A DNA stretch of 64,000 nucleotides from Tateyamaria omphalii (GTDB lineage Bacteria; Pseudomonadota; Alphaproteobacteria; Rhodobacterales; Rhodobacteraceae): NCBI RefSeq assembly GCF_014651375.1, contig NZ_BMWT01000011.1, positions 1-64,000 of the forward strand, written 5' to 3'. A program made the translations under genes and the position numbers. The notes under the pieces were generated by a model that was given only the letters and a program-made list of their open reading frames with translations, made no database searches and was not told where the DNA came from. Position 1 is the stretch's first letter. Each line of letters starts with the position of its first letter. Below, piece by piece: positions 36,746-45,336 of the stretch.

Positions 36746-37444
36746 TCATCAATACTTGGTCGATCACATGTGACAAGCCCGGCTCACTGGCTCAGCGAGC
36801 CAAAGTGCGCGGCTTCGGGGGGGTAATCGGTAAACACCTATTGGAAAATGCGACCGGGGATCGATGACGGAGTGATGCCACTTTGGCCGATCCAGAGCGC
36901 GTCAAACTTCACAGATTTGCACGGTTCTCTGAACCAAACTGTAATCAATCCACCTAGATTCCAAGTTTAAAACCAACTTACGGCTTGCTCTATACCGACG
37001 TCGAAGAGCCTTGCTGCTACCCCATTCAAGAAATTGAACCAAAACAATTTTCTTGGATGACTTGTTTTATCTACGCAAAACAGGATCGCCCGGATGTGGT
37101 AATCCATCCGGCTCCTTTTTCACTGGTTAAGGAAGTCGCTCTTTCCACCAATTGACTTTTGACAAATGCGATGAGGAGAGCTTGTAGTCCGTCTCATACT
37201 TGATGCCGAGCACCGACATGGCCGGTCTGTGTTCTGCTTGCAGGCTGAGCGAAGCACTCAATTGCGAATGTGGCGCTTTCGGATTTCTAATGGGAAAATC
37301 ACGCTTTAACCTCCTGGAGGCAGGCAAATTTTTGGGATCTCAATCCCAAGTTGTCGATTGGCAGGCGATCGACGTGAACGAGTGATTCCGAATTCTGAAC
37401 CTGCAACTATGAGCAGTGCGCCACACACAAGTTAGTAGATCAGT
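36746..37444. other. Gene-free stretch between the riboswitch and a decayed transporter gene
   Basis: About 700 bases, A+T-rich, without an open frame I can support. Apart from the hairpin annotated at 37088-37120 I see nothing in it. The thiX promoter should lie in the part nearest the riboswitch. Confidence 0.5.
37088..37120 (+). terminator. Orphan rho-independent-type terminator
   Basis: CCGGATG (37090-37096) pairs with CATCCGG (37105-37111) around an eight-base loop and is followed by CTCC and five Ts. It faces the plus strand, yet no plus-strand gene precedes it, so it may end a small RNA or be a remnant. Confidence 0.55.
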
Positions 37445-38020
37445 TGCTCTCAAATCCAAGTGACGGCAAGTGCGATACCGACCACCAGACAGCCGAGCAG
37501 GCCAAGCCCAGTAATGCCAACAGGAAGTCGGCGTTGGACCTAGATCGCGCAGTAGACAGATAGCGGGGTCGCCAACACCTGAAAGACCTGAATGGCAAGC
37601 AATAGCACTTCAGTTCCAAGCTCCAAATTCAGCTTGGTGGGCAATCGGAAAGATCAAGAGTGATGTCGATCCAAACGTCCATGGAAGGATACTCACGGCG
37701 CTCGATTCTGGCGGGAACTTCCACAGAACGCTGATTTCCAACACCCAAACTAACGATGCCCCTGAGAACAGAGCCACGCCCAACATCTCCAATAGCGAAC
37801 GCCAGTTAATGCTCCATGGACCTATCTGTATCAAAATGCCCGCCAACCCGAATCCCATGCCAACGTGGAATTGCCTCTCTCAGAACGAGGCCGGCAAGGG
37901 GTCCCATCCAGACGATTGAGGCATTCGATAGCGCGGTCGTTCGACCAACTGTCATCGAGATCAACGCGGTGCATGAAAGGACGAAGTATGCGGCGATTTG
38001 CCGGTCCTTCGTTGATCGGG
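37445..38020 (-). pseudogene. Decayed DMT/EamA-family transporter
   Basis: Reading leftwards, one frame gives A-L-I-S-M-T-V-G-R-T-T-A-L-S-N-A-S-I-V-W-M-G-P-L (about 37990-37870). A second frame continues with W-R-S-L-L-E-M-L-G-V-A-L-F-S-G-A-S-L-V-W-V-L-E (from 37800) and runs into a stop at 37610. The sense then resumes through two more stops with L-P-V-G-I-T-G-L-G-L-L-G-C-L-V-V-G-I-A. Together these give the second and later halves of an EamA transporter, disrupted by frame changes and stops. A clear pseudogene. Confidence 0.75.
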
Positions 38021-38022
38021 GC

Positions 38023-38427
38023 TCAAGGTTTGCAGTCTCTCCGGAAAACTACGTGGATCTTGTTGCCATCGAGATCAAGAAAATACGCCCCAAAGTAGCC
38101 TTGGCCATACCTAGGTCTGGGGCCGGGTTTGCCACAGTCTTTGGCACCGGCAGCCAAAGCAGCTGAATAAGACAGGCTCACGGCTCTCTCGGTCGGCGCA
38201 AGGAATGCGATCATGACCCCGTTGCCGGGAGCGGCCCTTTTCCCGTTATAGGGCTCATAAACATAAAATCTTGGGAGAAGTTGGTTCTCAGATATCCAAC
38301 AACTGGCGGGTGGTCCTCCGTCCGGGTTGACGATCTTTTGGCTCAGCCCGAGCGGTTCTAGAACGTTATCATAGAAGGCTGTCGCGGCGCTGAGATTGCT
38401 TGTTCCAATTGTTACATGGCTGATCAT
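38023..38427 (-). CDS. VOC-family (glyoxalase/bleomycin-resistance-like) protein
   Basis: 134 residues starting M-I-S-H-V-T-I-G-T-S-N-L, with the VOC metal-site His at position 4, a paired beta-alpha-beta-beta-beta layout and C-terminal F-L-D-L-D-G-N-K-I-H-V-V-F (usually D-P-D-G-N-x-I-E). Such proteins are metal-dependent lyases, dioxygenases or binding proteins; the reaction cannot be inferred. It lies just upstream of the decayed transporter on the same strand. Confidence 0.85.
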   Translation of the reverse strand: MISHVTIGTSNLSAATAFYDNVLEPLGLSQKIVNPDGGPPASCWISENQLLPRFYVYEPYNGKRAAPGNGVMIAFLAPTERAVSLSYSAALAAGAKDCGKPGPRPRYGQGYFGAYFLDLDGNKIHVVFRRDCKP

Positions 38428-38817
38428 TTGCCCCTCAAACTGGTTTATTTGCTTTGCCTGCTCAAAATCAACTGCCGCTGATAATCCGTGGCGCCCGGAA
38501 CGCTCCTGCGGAATCCACTCTGCCGAAACCGCAGGGCATACTCAATTGGACCGTCTCTCGGCCCACGACTTCGGCACGGGAAGACCTCACAATGCTTCAG
38601 CATCGAACAGGTATTGAGCAGAAGCCAAGAACCCTCAACTCATTCGAATACACGGTTTCCAACTAGTTTGAGTTTCGAAATTCGAATTTGAGAGTTCCTC
38701 CAAAGACGTTTGCCCACCTGTAGGTTTCGATGATTTTTTGGGATGCGACGGTCCGTCAGAAGGAACCTATGGGAACGCACTCGTTTGCGCTGTTTCCGCC
38801 CAGGGAGTGTTAGCAGA
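38428..38817. other. Divergent intergenic region with a palindromic TTCGA element
   Basis: About 390 bases between the VOC and MFS genes, without a supported gene. It contains TTCGAAATTCGAA at 38674-38686, a 13-base T-N11-A inverted repeat of the kind bound by LysR-type regulators. A near copy lies at the LysR gene (44486-44498). Confidence 0.4.
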
Positions 38818-40074
38818 ATGAATACAAGAACCTCGTCCAACCTGATGCCAATCCTCATCGCTGGCAGCGCCATTATTATGGTCAGCTTTGCAATCCGCGC
38901 TTCGTTTGGTGTGTTCCAGATCCCGATTGCATCTGAATTTGGTTGGATGAGGACAGAGTTCTCTTTTGCAATCGCCATCCAGAACCTCTTCTGGGGTATT
39001 GGAACACCAATATTCGGAGCAATTGCTGACAAGTTCGGCGATAGAAAGGCGATTGTAGCTGGAGCTTTGTGCTACGCCGCAGGTCTGGTGCTGTCATCCT
39101 ATGCGGTAACCCCTGGTCAGCATCAGATACTTGAGATGCTCGTTGGGTTCGGAATAGCGGGCACTGGGTTCGGAGTGATACTGTCTGTCATCGGGCGAGC
39201 AGCAAGCGATGAGAACAGGTCAATCGCCCTTGGGATTGGCACTGCCGCAGGTTCTGCGGGCCAGATCGTTGGACCAATAACTGCAGAGTTCCTGCTAAGG
39301 TTCATGCCATGGCAGTCAGTCTTCTTTGTCTTTGCTGCCGCAATTCTTGCGATCCTGGTTGTACTCCCATTCCTGCGTGGTGGGTCGGCGCAAGCTGCTA
39401 TTCAGTCCGAACCAATAGGCGTGGTCCTGAAGAAGGCGATATCCGACCCGACTTATTCAATGATCTTCCTCGGCTTCTTTTCTTGTGGATATCAGCTTGG
39501 TTTCATCACAGCACATTTCCCAGCATTCATCACAGAGATGTGCGGGCCGATTGCACCGGGAGGAATGCTCTCTTCGATGGGGGTCTCTACGACCTCTGCC
39601 CTGGGAGCCGTGGCCATCGCGGTTATCGGACTGGCCAATATCTTCGGAACTTTTACAGCTGGTTGGCTTGGCCAGAAATACTCTAGAAAGTACCTCTTGG
39701 CGGGTATCTATGTTGCTCGAACGATCGTCGCTGCGACATTTATCATGCTGCCAATTACGCCCGGCTCCGTACTTGTCTTTTCTGGACTAATGGGCGCGCT
39801 TTGGCTCGCAACGGTTCCATTAACTTCAGGTCTCGTCGCGCAAATCTACGGTCTGAAGTACATGGGAACCCTCTATGGCCTCGTCTTCTTCTCTCATCAA
39901 CTTGGAGGCTTCCTCGGCGTATGGTTGGGTGGTCGCATGTATGATCTGTCCGGAGACTACACACTTGTTTGGTGGATTGGGGTCGGAGTTGGTGCCTTCT
40001 CTGCGCTCGTCCACTTGCCAATCAATGAAAAGCCTCTTGAACAAAGGTCAGGCCTGCAAGGCGCGGTCGCTTAG
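38818..40074 (+). CDS. MFS transporter, monocarboxylate/oxalate-formate-type
   Basis: 418 residues, twelve hydrophobic segments. R-A-S-F-G-V-F-Q-I-P-I-A-S-E-F-G-W-M-R-T-E-F-S-F-A-I in the first helices and G-L-V-F-F-S-H-Q-L-G-G-F-L-G-V-W-L-G-G near the end are typical of the MFS subgroup related to oxalate:formate and monocarboxylate carriers. The ATG at 38818 follows GGGAG; an upstream in-frame start would add 25 charged residues. Substrate unknown. Base composition is lower in G+C than the core region. Confidence 0.88.
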   Translation: MNTRTSSNLMPILIAGSAIIMVSFAIRASFGVFQIPIASEFGWMRTEFSFAIAIQNLFWGIGTPIFGAIADKFGDRKAIVAGALCYAAGLVLSSYAVTPGQHQILEMLVGFGIAGTGFGVILSVIGRAASDENRSIALGIGTAAGSAGQIVGPITAEFLLRFMPWQSVFFVFAAAILAILVVLPFLRGGSAQAAIQSEPIGVVLKKAISDPTYSMIFLGFFSCGYQLGFITAHFPAFITEMCGPIAPGGMLSSMGVSTTSALGAVAIAVIGLANIFGTFTAGWLGQKYSRKYLLAGIYVARTIVAATFIMLPITPGSVLVFSGLMGALWLATVPLTSGLVAQIYGLKYMGTLYGLVFFSHQLGGFLGVWLGGRMYDLSGDYTLVWWIGVGVGAFSALVHLPINEKPLEQRSGLQGAVA

Positions 40075-40134
40075 GTTTCGAGCGCAAAGATGGTTGATCG
40101 ACATAGACTCGAATACGATCATGGTGGGGAAGCA

Positions 40135-40674
40135 GTGACAGCTCCGATCATCGCAACCGAGCGATTGCAGCTTCGACCACATCATTTGGACGATCTCCCG
40201 AATATGTTCAGTATGTGGAGTGATCCCGACATCGTGGAACATATTTCTGGGGTTCCATCCACTCTTCGTGAAACCTGGCTGCGTATGCTTCAATACACGG
40301 GACATTGGCAACATATGGGCTTTGGATATTGGGCGATCGAGCGGAACTCGGACAAACGGTACATCGGAGAGATCGGGTTCGCGAACTTTCGCCGCGGGCT
40401 TTCGCCCACCTTGCTCGACATCCCTGAAGCCGGTTGGTGCATCGCACGACCCTATCAAAGAGCCGGGTATGCAACGGAGGCACTTACAGCTGCGCTTGAT
40501 TGGGCTGACCGTGTTGCATATCTGGATCGATCTGTTTGCCTGATTGCTCCAGACAACTGGATATCGATATCATTGGCGGACACGCTGGGCTTCAGGTTTA
40601 CGGAAGAGATTTCAAACTCAGGAAAGGATTTTCTCGTCTTCATTCGGGAAGGGCCAAGCGTTTCTGGTGCTTGA
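40135..40674 (+). CDS. GNAT acetyltransferase, RimJ/RimL-like, coupled to a LysE exporter
   Basis: 179 residues from a GTG start; an ATG at 40090 would add 15 residues. It begins T-A-P-I-I-A-T-E-R-L-Q-L-R-P and has P-E-A-G-W-C-I-A-R-P-Y-Q-R-A-G-Y-A-T-E-A, the acetyl-CoA-binding region, then N-x-x-S-I-S-L-A-D-T-L-G-F. Its last eight bases overlap the probable GTG start of the LysE-family gene. The pairing suggests an amino acid derivative or amine that is acetylated and exported, which is an inference. Confidence 0.85.
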   Translation: MTAPIIATERLQLRPHHLDDLPNMFSMWSDPDIVEHISGVPSTLRETWLRMLQYTGHWQHMGFGYWAIERNSDKRYIGEIGFANFRRGLSPTLLDIPEAGWCIARPYQRAGYATEALTAALDWADRVAYLDRSVCLIAPDNWISISLADTLGFRFTEEISNSGKDFLVFIREGPSVSGA

Positions 40675-41266
40675 GACCACATTCCCAATTCTGGCGACGT
40701 CAATCCCTCTCATGGGCAGCCCAGGCCCTGCCACAATCAGTCTGGCGGCGATCGGATCGGCCTATGGGTTCCGCGCCGGACTTCCTTACTTAACCGGCAT
40801 TATCCTTGGCACCACAGGAGTGCTGATCCTTGTCGCGTCCGGCCTATTGACGTTGATGATGGCGACTCCGGTGATTATTGGCTTTCTAGGTATCGTGGGC
40901 ATGGCATACATTCTTTACCTCGCGTGGAAAATCGCGACCGCGCCCGTCGGAATGCAACAATCCAGATCTAGGACCAGTCCCTCTCTTGTGCCGGGACTGT
41001 TTCTTGCATTGAGCAATCCAAAGGCTTTCGCAGCTATTGGTGCTGCCTATGCATCACACTCTGTCGTTCAAGGCGACTTGCGAATGGATGCATTTTTCAA
41101 GGTCACCACTCTGACCGATGTGATCATCACCGTGAACAGTTGCTGGCTGATGTTTGGTGTCTTCTTTGCCTCAGCCTTCTCGCACCCACTACTTGGTCGT
41201 GTCATGAACGTGACTATGGCCGCGATGCTGGTCGCGACCGTGGCTTTCGCGTTGTGCGCAGACTGA
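40667..41266 (+). CDS. LysE/RhtB-family exporter
   Basis: 199 residues with six hydrophobic segments. The family motif G-S-P-G-P-A-T-I-S-L-A lies near the N-terminus and S-N-P-K-A-F in the fourth helix. A GTG at 40667 gives M-L-E-T-T-F-P-I-L-A, the normal family start; the longer upstream frame is the GNAT gene in another frame. These proteins export amino acids or related small molecules. One of several LysE relatives in this accessory region. Confidence 0.85.
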   Translation: MLETTFPILATSIPLMGSPGPATISLAAIGSAYGFRAGLPYLTGIILGTTGVLILVASGLLTLMMATPVIIGFLGIVGMAYILYLAWKIATAPVGMQQSRSRTSPSLVPGLFLALSNPKAFAAIGAAYASHSVVQGDLRMDAFFKVTTLTDVIITVNSCWLMFGVFFASAFSHPLLGRVMNVTMAAMLVATVAFALCAD

Positions 41267-41318
41267 GTACCTTATGGTCAACTTCAATGCAGCCCTTGCC
41301 TGCTTGATGCGCTTGTGA

Positions 41319-41498
41319 CATTGGCCGATTGGCGCCTACTTTGGCGGTGTCCTCTTTGACATCTGCGCACTGGATGCTTGGGTTTGGTGGTCGTCGATTT
41401 GGCTGATGTTGTTCGCTGGATTTGTCGTGCTTCTCTTGAAAGATGAACCTTATCCGCAACCAACCAGTTCGAGCGGTTGGTATTTAGCCTACCGTTGA
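41319..41498 (+). pseudogene. C-terminal fragment of an MFS-type transporter
   Basis: A 59-codon open frame reads W-P-I-G-A-Y-F-G-G-V-L-F-D-I ... W-V-W-W-S-S-I-W-L-M-L-F-A-G-F-V and a hydrophilic tail before a stop. It matches the last two helices of transporters like the intact one at 38818-40074 (L-G-V-W-L-G-G-R-M-Y-D ... V-W-W-I-G-V). No N-terminal part is recognisable upstream, so this is a remnant. Confidence 0.55.
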
Positions 41499-41800
41499 CC
41501 GCCCCAAAAACGGCGGGCATTCGACCTATCGAAAATTGCAATCATGGAGTTTGGGATTCCAGGCGTAGACCTGTGCCAGCTCTTGTTCATTATGCTCTCA
41601 TAGGGTGCTGATGAGGAACAAAAACGGTAGATTAATGGATGGTCAATGAGATCATAGTGTTGAGTTCGGGTTCGACTTGGCCGCGCAAAACGCATATTTT
41701 CAAGAGGCAAAAGACCTGTGTGACCTGGATGTCGTTGTTGAGTTTGGGGCGCACCTTGGCTTCCAGAAAGATCAAATAAACGAGCCGCAACCGACCCTAA
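41499..41800. other. Decayed sequence between two gene fragments
   Basis: About 300 bases with no gene I can support, between the MFS remnant and the isomerase-like remnant. Confidence 0.4.
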
Positions 41801-41947
41801 GACAAAAGCGTTGCCCCTGCCGAGAGCGAAGAAGCGATCGCTCAAGGCGTTTTCGGCTCGCCCTTTTGCTTCCTGATGGGTGGGCCGTTTTGGGGTTGGG
41901 ATCGCATTCCGCTGATGGAGAAATGGCTCCTTGAGGGAGCTTGGTAA
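41801..41947 (+). pseudogene. C-terminal fragment of a DsbA-fold isomerase (HCCA isomerase-like)
   Basis: After an in-frame stop, 48 codons read E-E-A-I-A-Q-G-V-F-G-S-P-F-C-F-L-M-G-G-P with F-W-G-W-D-R-I-P-L-M-E following, then a stop. This is the terminal strand and helix of 2-hydroxychromene-2-carboxylate isomerase/DsbA-like proteins (A-x-x-x-G-V-F-G-x-P-x-F-x-x-x-G-x-x-F-W-G-x-D-R). The rest of the gene is absent. Confidence 0.6.
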
Positions 41948-41986
41948 GCGATCGGTGCTCACTGGGTCAGGAGCCAGAGTCGTTCA

Positions 41987-42481
41987 ATGGTCAACACCAC
42001 GAAGAAAGATATGAACGCACCTCCGACACAGATTTTTGAGCCGCGCGATCCTGATTTTGAATCCAAGGTCAGGAAAAGTTTCGGTCTTCAGAAGGTCATG
42101 TCCACGCTTGGCATTGACCTGTCATCGGTCAGGGCAGGCGAGGTCGCACTCCGGATGACACACGATGACGCTTTCACCCAACAGCACGGGTTCATTCACG
42201 CGGGGGTCACAACCACGGCGTTGGACAGTGCCTGCGCATATGCTGCGTTTTCGTTGATGCCCCAAGACGCTGCTGTGCTGACTGTTGAGTTCAAAACAAG
42301 CTTGCTTGCCCCCGCAAAAGGCATTGAATTCCACTTCTGCGGGCAGGTTCTCAAACCGGGCAAAACGCTCACCTACACACAAGGCTACGCTTGGGCTTCT
42401 GACGGGCCCCATCGGGTGTTGGTCGCATCAATGACCGCGACAATCATGGCCCTTCATGGTCGAAGTGATCTTCGGCTTTGA
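41987..42481 (+). CDS. PaaI-type hotdog thioesterase
   Basis: Up to 164 residues; an internal ATG at 42011 is an alternative start. The hotdog motif H-G-F-I-H-A-G-V-T-T-T-A-L-D-S-A (G-G-x-x-x-x-L-D-x-x type) lies near residue 70, followed by V-E-F-K-T-S-L-L-A-P-A-K-G. PaaI-type proteins hydrolyse acyl-CoA thioesters, often aromatic ones. It overlaps or abuts the GNAT gene that follows, so the two are likely co-transcribed. Confidence 0.88.
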   Translation: MVNTTKKDMNAPPTQIFEPRDPDFESKVRKSFGLQKVMSTLGIDLSSVRAGEVALRMTHDDAFTQQHGFIHAGVTTTALDSACAYAAFSLMPQDAAVLTVEFKTSLLAPAKGIEFHFCGQVLKPGKTLTYTQGYAWASDGPHRVLVASMTATIMALHGRSDLRL

Positions 42482-42515
42482 CCTTAGCGTGGGCGAGAAT
42501 GACATTCATTGGAAC

Positions 42516-42956
42516 ATGCTGATGCATGCGCTGATCAAACCAGAGATCCCTACTGCTGAGGAGTTCTTGAAAATTCGAATGGATGCTGGGTGGGGATCCA
42601 TGCCGATTACGTCAGCTGAGATTGCCCTCAGGAATTCTGCCGTTTGTGTCTGCGCGCGTATAGAAAACAGACTTGTTGGACTTGCCAGAGCGATCGGCGA
42701 TCACGTGGTTTGTTTCTACGTCTCCGACGTTTTCGTGAGCCCGCAATGCCGTGGTCAGTTGCTAGGTCAGTCACTTGTTGGTGTGCTGGTAGAAGAACTG
42801 CATAATCTGGCCGAGCCAGATGCAATGATCGCGGTGATACCGCTCGCGGGCCTCGAGCGTTTTTACGAACGGTCTGGTTTTGTTGCCGCCCCGAATGAAA
42901 CCTTCGGTTCAGGCTTGGTGCGCGTTTTTAAGGATACTCGCGAAGGTGTCACATAG
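42516..42956 (+). CDS. Small GNAT acetyltransferase
   Basis: About 146 residues from ATG 42516; an ATG at 42456 would overlap the thioesterase by 26 bases and is less family-like. It has I-P-T-A-E-E-F-L-x-I-R-x-x-A-G-W-G, V-D/S-D-V-F-V-S-P-Q-C-R-G-Q-L-L-G-Q-S-L-V as acetyl-CoA loop and F-Y-E-R-S-G-F near the C-terminus, a compact one-domain GNAT. Substrate unknown. Confidence 0.82.
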   Translation: MLMHALIKPEIPTAEEFLKIRMDAGWGSMPITSAEIALRNSAVCVCARIENRLVGLARAIGDHVVCFYVSDVFVSPQCRGQLLGQSLVGVLVEELHNLAEPDAMIAVIPLAGLERFYERSGFVAAPNETFGSGLVRVFKDTREGVT

Positions 42957-43055
42957 CCTGCTTTTTCGCATTCTCCAGCCGAGTTTCCCCCTTTCTTTAC
43001 AACAACAAAGATCATCCCTGCTACAATCGTTTAGCCAAAACTTTTTAAGGGGAAA

Positions 43056-43559
43056 TTACATTGAAATGATACGAGGAAGCACCGACCCAACTTGATGAGG
43101 TTTTTTGCTGTTGCCATTTATTGCGAAAGCAATCGCACTTCTCAAAGTTGCATCAACATTCTGACTTTGGGCCAGGCGACCTTCGAGCACGTCTTGCACA
43201 ACGTGCCAACCGGCTTCCAGCGCATCATCATTTGCTATTGGTTCGCCTTCTATCCACTCAAACAAAACTGGTGTCATAGCGTAGTGAACCGTTAGGTCTG
43301 GATCGTTCGGGTGGTACTTTAGATGAAGCGTCGACAAAGTAATCCCGGCGCGCGCCGTGACTCCTGTTTCTTCGAAGAGTTCTCTGGTTGCCGCAGTGTG
43401 GGCCGACTCCCCGTCGTTCAGTTTGCCTCCTGGAAAACCCCACATGCCTCGATCAGGGCGGTTTCGTCGCCTTACGAGCAGCACCTTTTCGGCACGCACA
43501 ACAACCGCCAAGGCCGATGCGATCAGTTGACTACTAGACCGAGAGTCTTGAGAAGACAT
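43056..43559 (-). CDS. NUDIX hydrolase
   Basis: 167 residues. The NUDIX box spans about 44-67: G-G-K then E51, R59-E-L-F-E62-E63-T-G, so the metal-binding glutamates are all present. It is preceded by V-R-R-R-N-R-P-D-R-G-M-W-G-F-P. Such enzymes cleave nucleoside diphosphate-X compounds, for example oxidised nucleotides or ADP-ribose. It is a stand-alone gene, between a convergent GNAT gene and the LysR gene on the same strand. Confidence 0.92.
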   Translation of the reverse strand: MSSQDSRSSSQLIASALAVVVRAEKVLLVRRRNRPDRGMWGFPGGKLNDGESAHTAATRELFEETGVTARAGITLSTLHLKYHPNDPDLTVHYAMTPVLFEWIEGEPIANDDALEAGWHVVQDVLEGRLAQSQNVDATLRSAIAFAINGNSKKPHQVGSVLPRIISM

Positions 43560-43587
43560 GTTTTAAGCAAGCAGTCGTGATCTAGGT

Positions 43588-44481
43588 TCAAGCGGTTTCG
43601 AGTCGTGAAGCGGGCGTAAGCTCTTTGGATGCAACGTCACGCAGACAATCACGTAGAGCCAAGGCGGCAGGCGACGCCTTGTCTGACACAAATAACCTCA
43701 CCTCAATCGGATCAGTTTCAGGCAGGCCGCAATCCAAAGACAGTATCTGTACTTCGGGTGCAACCCGGTAAAGTGTCCTGGCCGTCAGTCCCTGTTTAGC
43801 CGCGACCGCTGACCAAATCCCTGATAGGCTTGGTGTTGTCAGAACCACCCGCCAATGCCGGCGTGCCTGCTCAAGCGCCTTGAGCGTGTTGGTTCGAAAA
43901 AGGCAAGGGTGATCGTACAAAACAAGAGGTATTTTCCGTTCATCCGCGAATGCAGAGATATCACCTTTGGGCGCAATCCACCGCGTTTGCATTTCAGCTA
44001 TCAACTCACCGTGGCCCTTGGAGCCTGCAGGAAAGAACGCGATCGCGACATCGATTCGCCCAGAGTAGACGTCTTCTTCCAGAGAGAAGTTTCGTCCTGC
44101 TCTCACATCGACGTGTACGTTTTCGTATTCATCGGAAAACATCGACACAGTCTTCGGCAAGATGACGTCAAAGAAGTCCTGAGGTAGACCGAGCTTTACC
44201 GTGGTCTCGACCTCGCCAACGCCCATGGCGATTGCAGCTTCATCGTTCAACGCGATGATTTTCTTCGCATAGGACAGCAGTTGTTCGCCGGCTTCAGTTG
44301 GTACCAAGCCACGACCATGCCGGGTGAACAGCGACTTGCCCGCCCTGTCTTCCAATTTCTTGATGTGCATGCTGATCGCTGATTGAGATCGTCCCAACTC
44401 GGACGCAGCCCGGGTGAAACTCCCAAGTTCCACGCCCACAACCATCGTTCTCAACGCATCAATGTCAAAATTTCTAATCAT
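43588..44481 (-). CDS. LysR-family transcriptional regulator
   Basis: 297 residues. The winged HTH (about 6-65) has L-R-T-M-V-V-G-V-E-L-G-S-F-T-R-A-A-S-E-L-G-R-S-Q-S-A-I-S-M-H-I-K-K-L-E, then a linker helix and a periplasmic-binding-like effector domain. It is divergent from the RraA-like/MFS pair 75 bases away, the classical arrangement for a LysR regulator of that operon. A T-N11-A palindrome lies four bases upstream of its start codon, fitting autoregulation. Confidence 0.93.
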   Translation of the reverse strand: MIRNFDIDALRTMVVGVELGSFTRAASELGRSQSAISMHIKKLEDRAGKSLFTRHGRGLVPTEAGEQLLSYAKKIIALNDEAAIAMGVGEVETTVKLGLPQDFFDVILPKTVSMFSDEYENVHVDVRAGRNFSLEEDVYSGRIDVAIAFFPAGSKGHGELIAEMQTRWIAPKGDISAFADERKIPLVLYDHPCLFRTNTLKALEQARRHWRVVLTTPSLSGIWSAVAAKQGLTARTLYRVAPEVQILSLDCGLPETDPIEVRLFVSDKASPAALALRDCLRDVASKELTPASRLETA

Positions 44482-44484
44482 CTC

Positions 44485-44499
44485 TTTCGATTTTCGAAA
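44485..44499. promoter_or_regulatory. LysR-type binding site and promoter region
   Basis: TTTCGA-TTT-TCGAAA is a perfect inverted repeat containing a 13-base T-N11-A core. A further TCGAA half-site lies at 44525-44529, and TATAAT at 44501-44506 is a possible -10 box for the rightward genes. Placement between the divergent genes supports it as the regulator's site. Confidence 0.6.
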
Positions 44500-44556
44500 C
44501 TATAATACCATACATATTTAATAATCGAATTTATGTTGGATGTCTAGGATCAGGGC

Positions 44557-45288
44557 ATGGACAAGACTCGAAATCACCGAACCTCGGCCATTCCTGCACC
44601 GGCAAGTCACGAAAATACGCTTGTTCGACTTTCAACTCTGGCAAGCAGTCATCTTGCCGACGCTTGCACAGTCTGCGGCGGATCTACTGGTTGTTTCATC
44701 GCTTCGCTGGCACCCCCAAATCCGTCAATACGATGTTCCGGACGCCTTGTCGTAGTCGAACCTATGCGCGGTGGTCATTGGTTAAACAGTGCGATGCAAG
44801 CCGCCGTTCCACGTGATGTTGTCATGGTGCCTTTCTGTGTTCCGGAATTACGGTTCTCCGACCTGCAAACACTTGAAGAAGCCGAGGTAGGGGGGCTCCT
44901 CCTGCTTGCCAATAAATTGCCCCGGTTTCCGCTGAAGGCTGCTTGCTTACCGATATTTGGTCTTTCCGACGATCGAGTTGAAGACGGCATTTCTCAACTC
45001 GGTGACCCCAATCGTGCGACGCCCAACCCGTTTTATCTCAGCGAGTACTTTGTGGTGGCTGATGCCGACGGGATCGTTGTTGTACCGGGCGACAGGATTG
45101 AAAACGTCATGCCTTCAGCACTAGCGATCAGAGAGCGGAAGGACAGAGTCTTTGGCGCGATGTGCGCTGGCAGTTCTTTGCGTGCGCAAACTTATTTTCC
45201 GGCGTTTTTAAGTGTCCAGAGGGTTCTACCCGACTACAGCTTTCGGACACATCTGAGCCTCCATGGCTCCGATCACGATTTGCTTTGA
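44557..45288 (+). CDS. RraA-like (HMG/CHA aldolase family) protein
   Basis: 243 residues with an RraA-type middle: A-D-A-C near residue 36, a central S-G-R-L-V-V-V-E-P then V-P-R-D-V-V-M-V-P, and V-V-A-D-A-D-G-I-V-V-V-P-G-D-R-I-E-N-V-M near the C-terminus. That last part matches the D-x-D-G-V-V-V-V-P motif of the family. RraA-fold enzymes include HMG/CHA aldolases that cleave 4-hydroxy-4-methyl-2-oxoglutarate-type acids. The G-x-x-x-x-D-x-x-R region is weak, so activity is uncertain. It is the first gene of a LysR-controlled pair with an MFS exporter or importer. Confidence 0.75.
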   Translation: MDKTRNHRTSAIPAPASHENTLVRLSTLASSHLADACTVCGGSTGCFIASLAPPNPSIRCSGRLVVVEPMRGGHWLNSAMQAAVPRDVVMVPFCVPELRFSDLQTLEEAEVGGLLLLANKLPRFPLKAACLPIFGLSDDRVEDGISQLGDPNRATPNPFYLSEYFVVADADGIVVVPGDRIENVMPSALAIRERKDRVFGAMCAGSSLRAQTYFPAFLSVQRVLPDYSFRTHLSLHGSDHDLL

Positions 45289-45336
45289 GAGGCCGATTGA
45301 GATGTTACGAAAGATCAAGATGACGGAACCTAAAAA

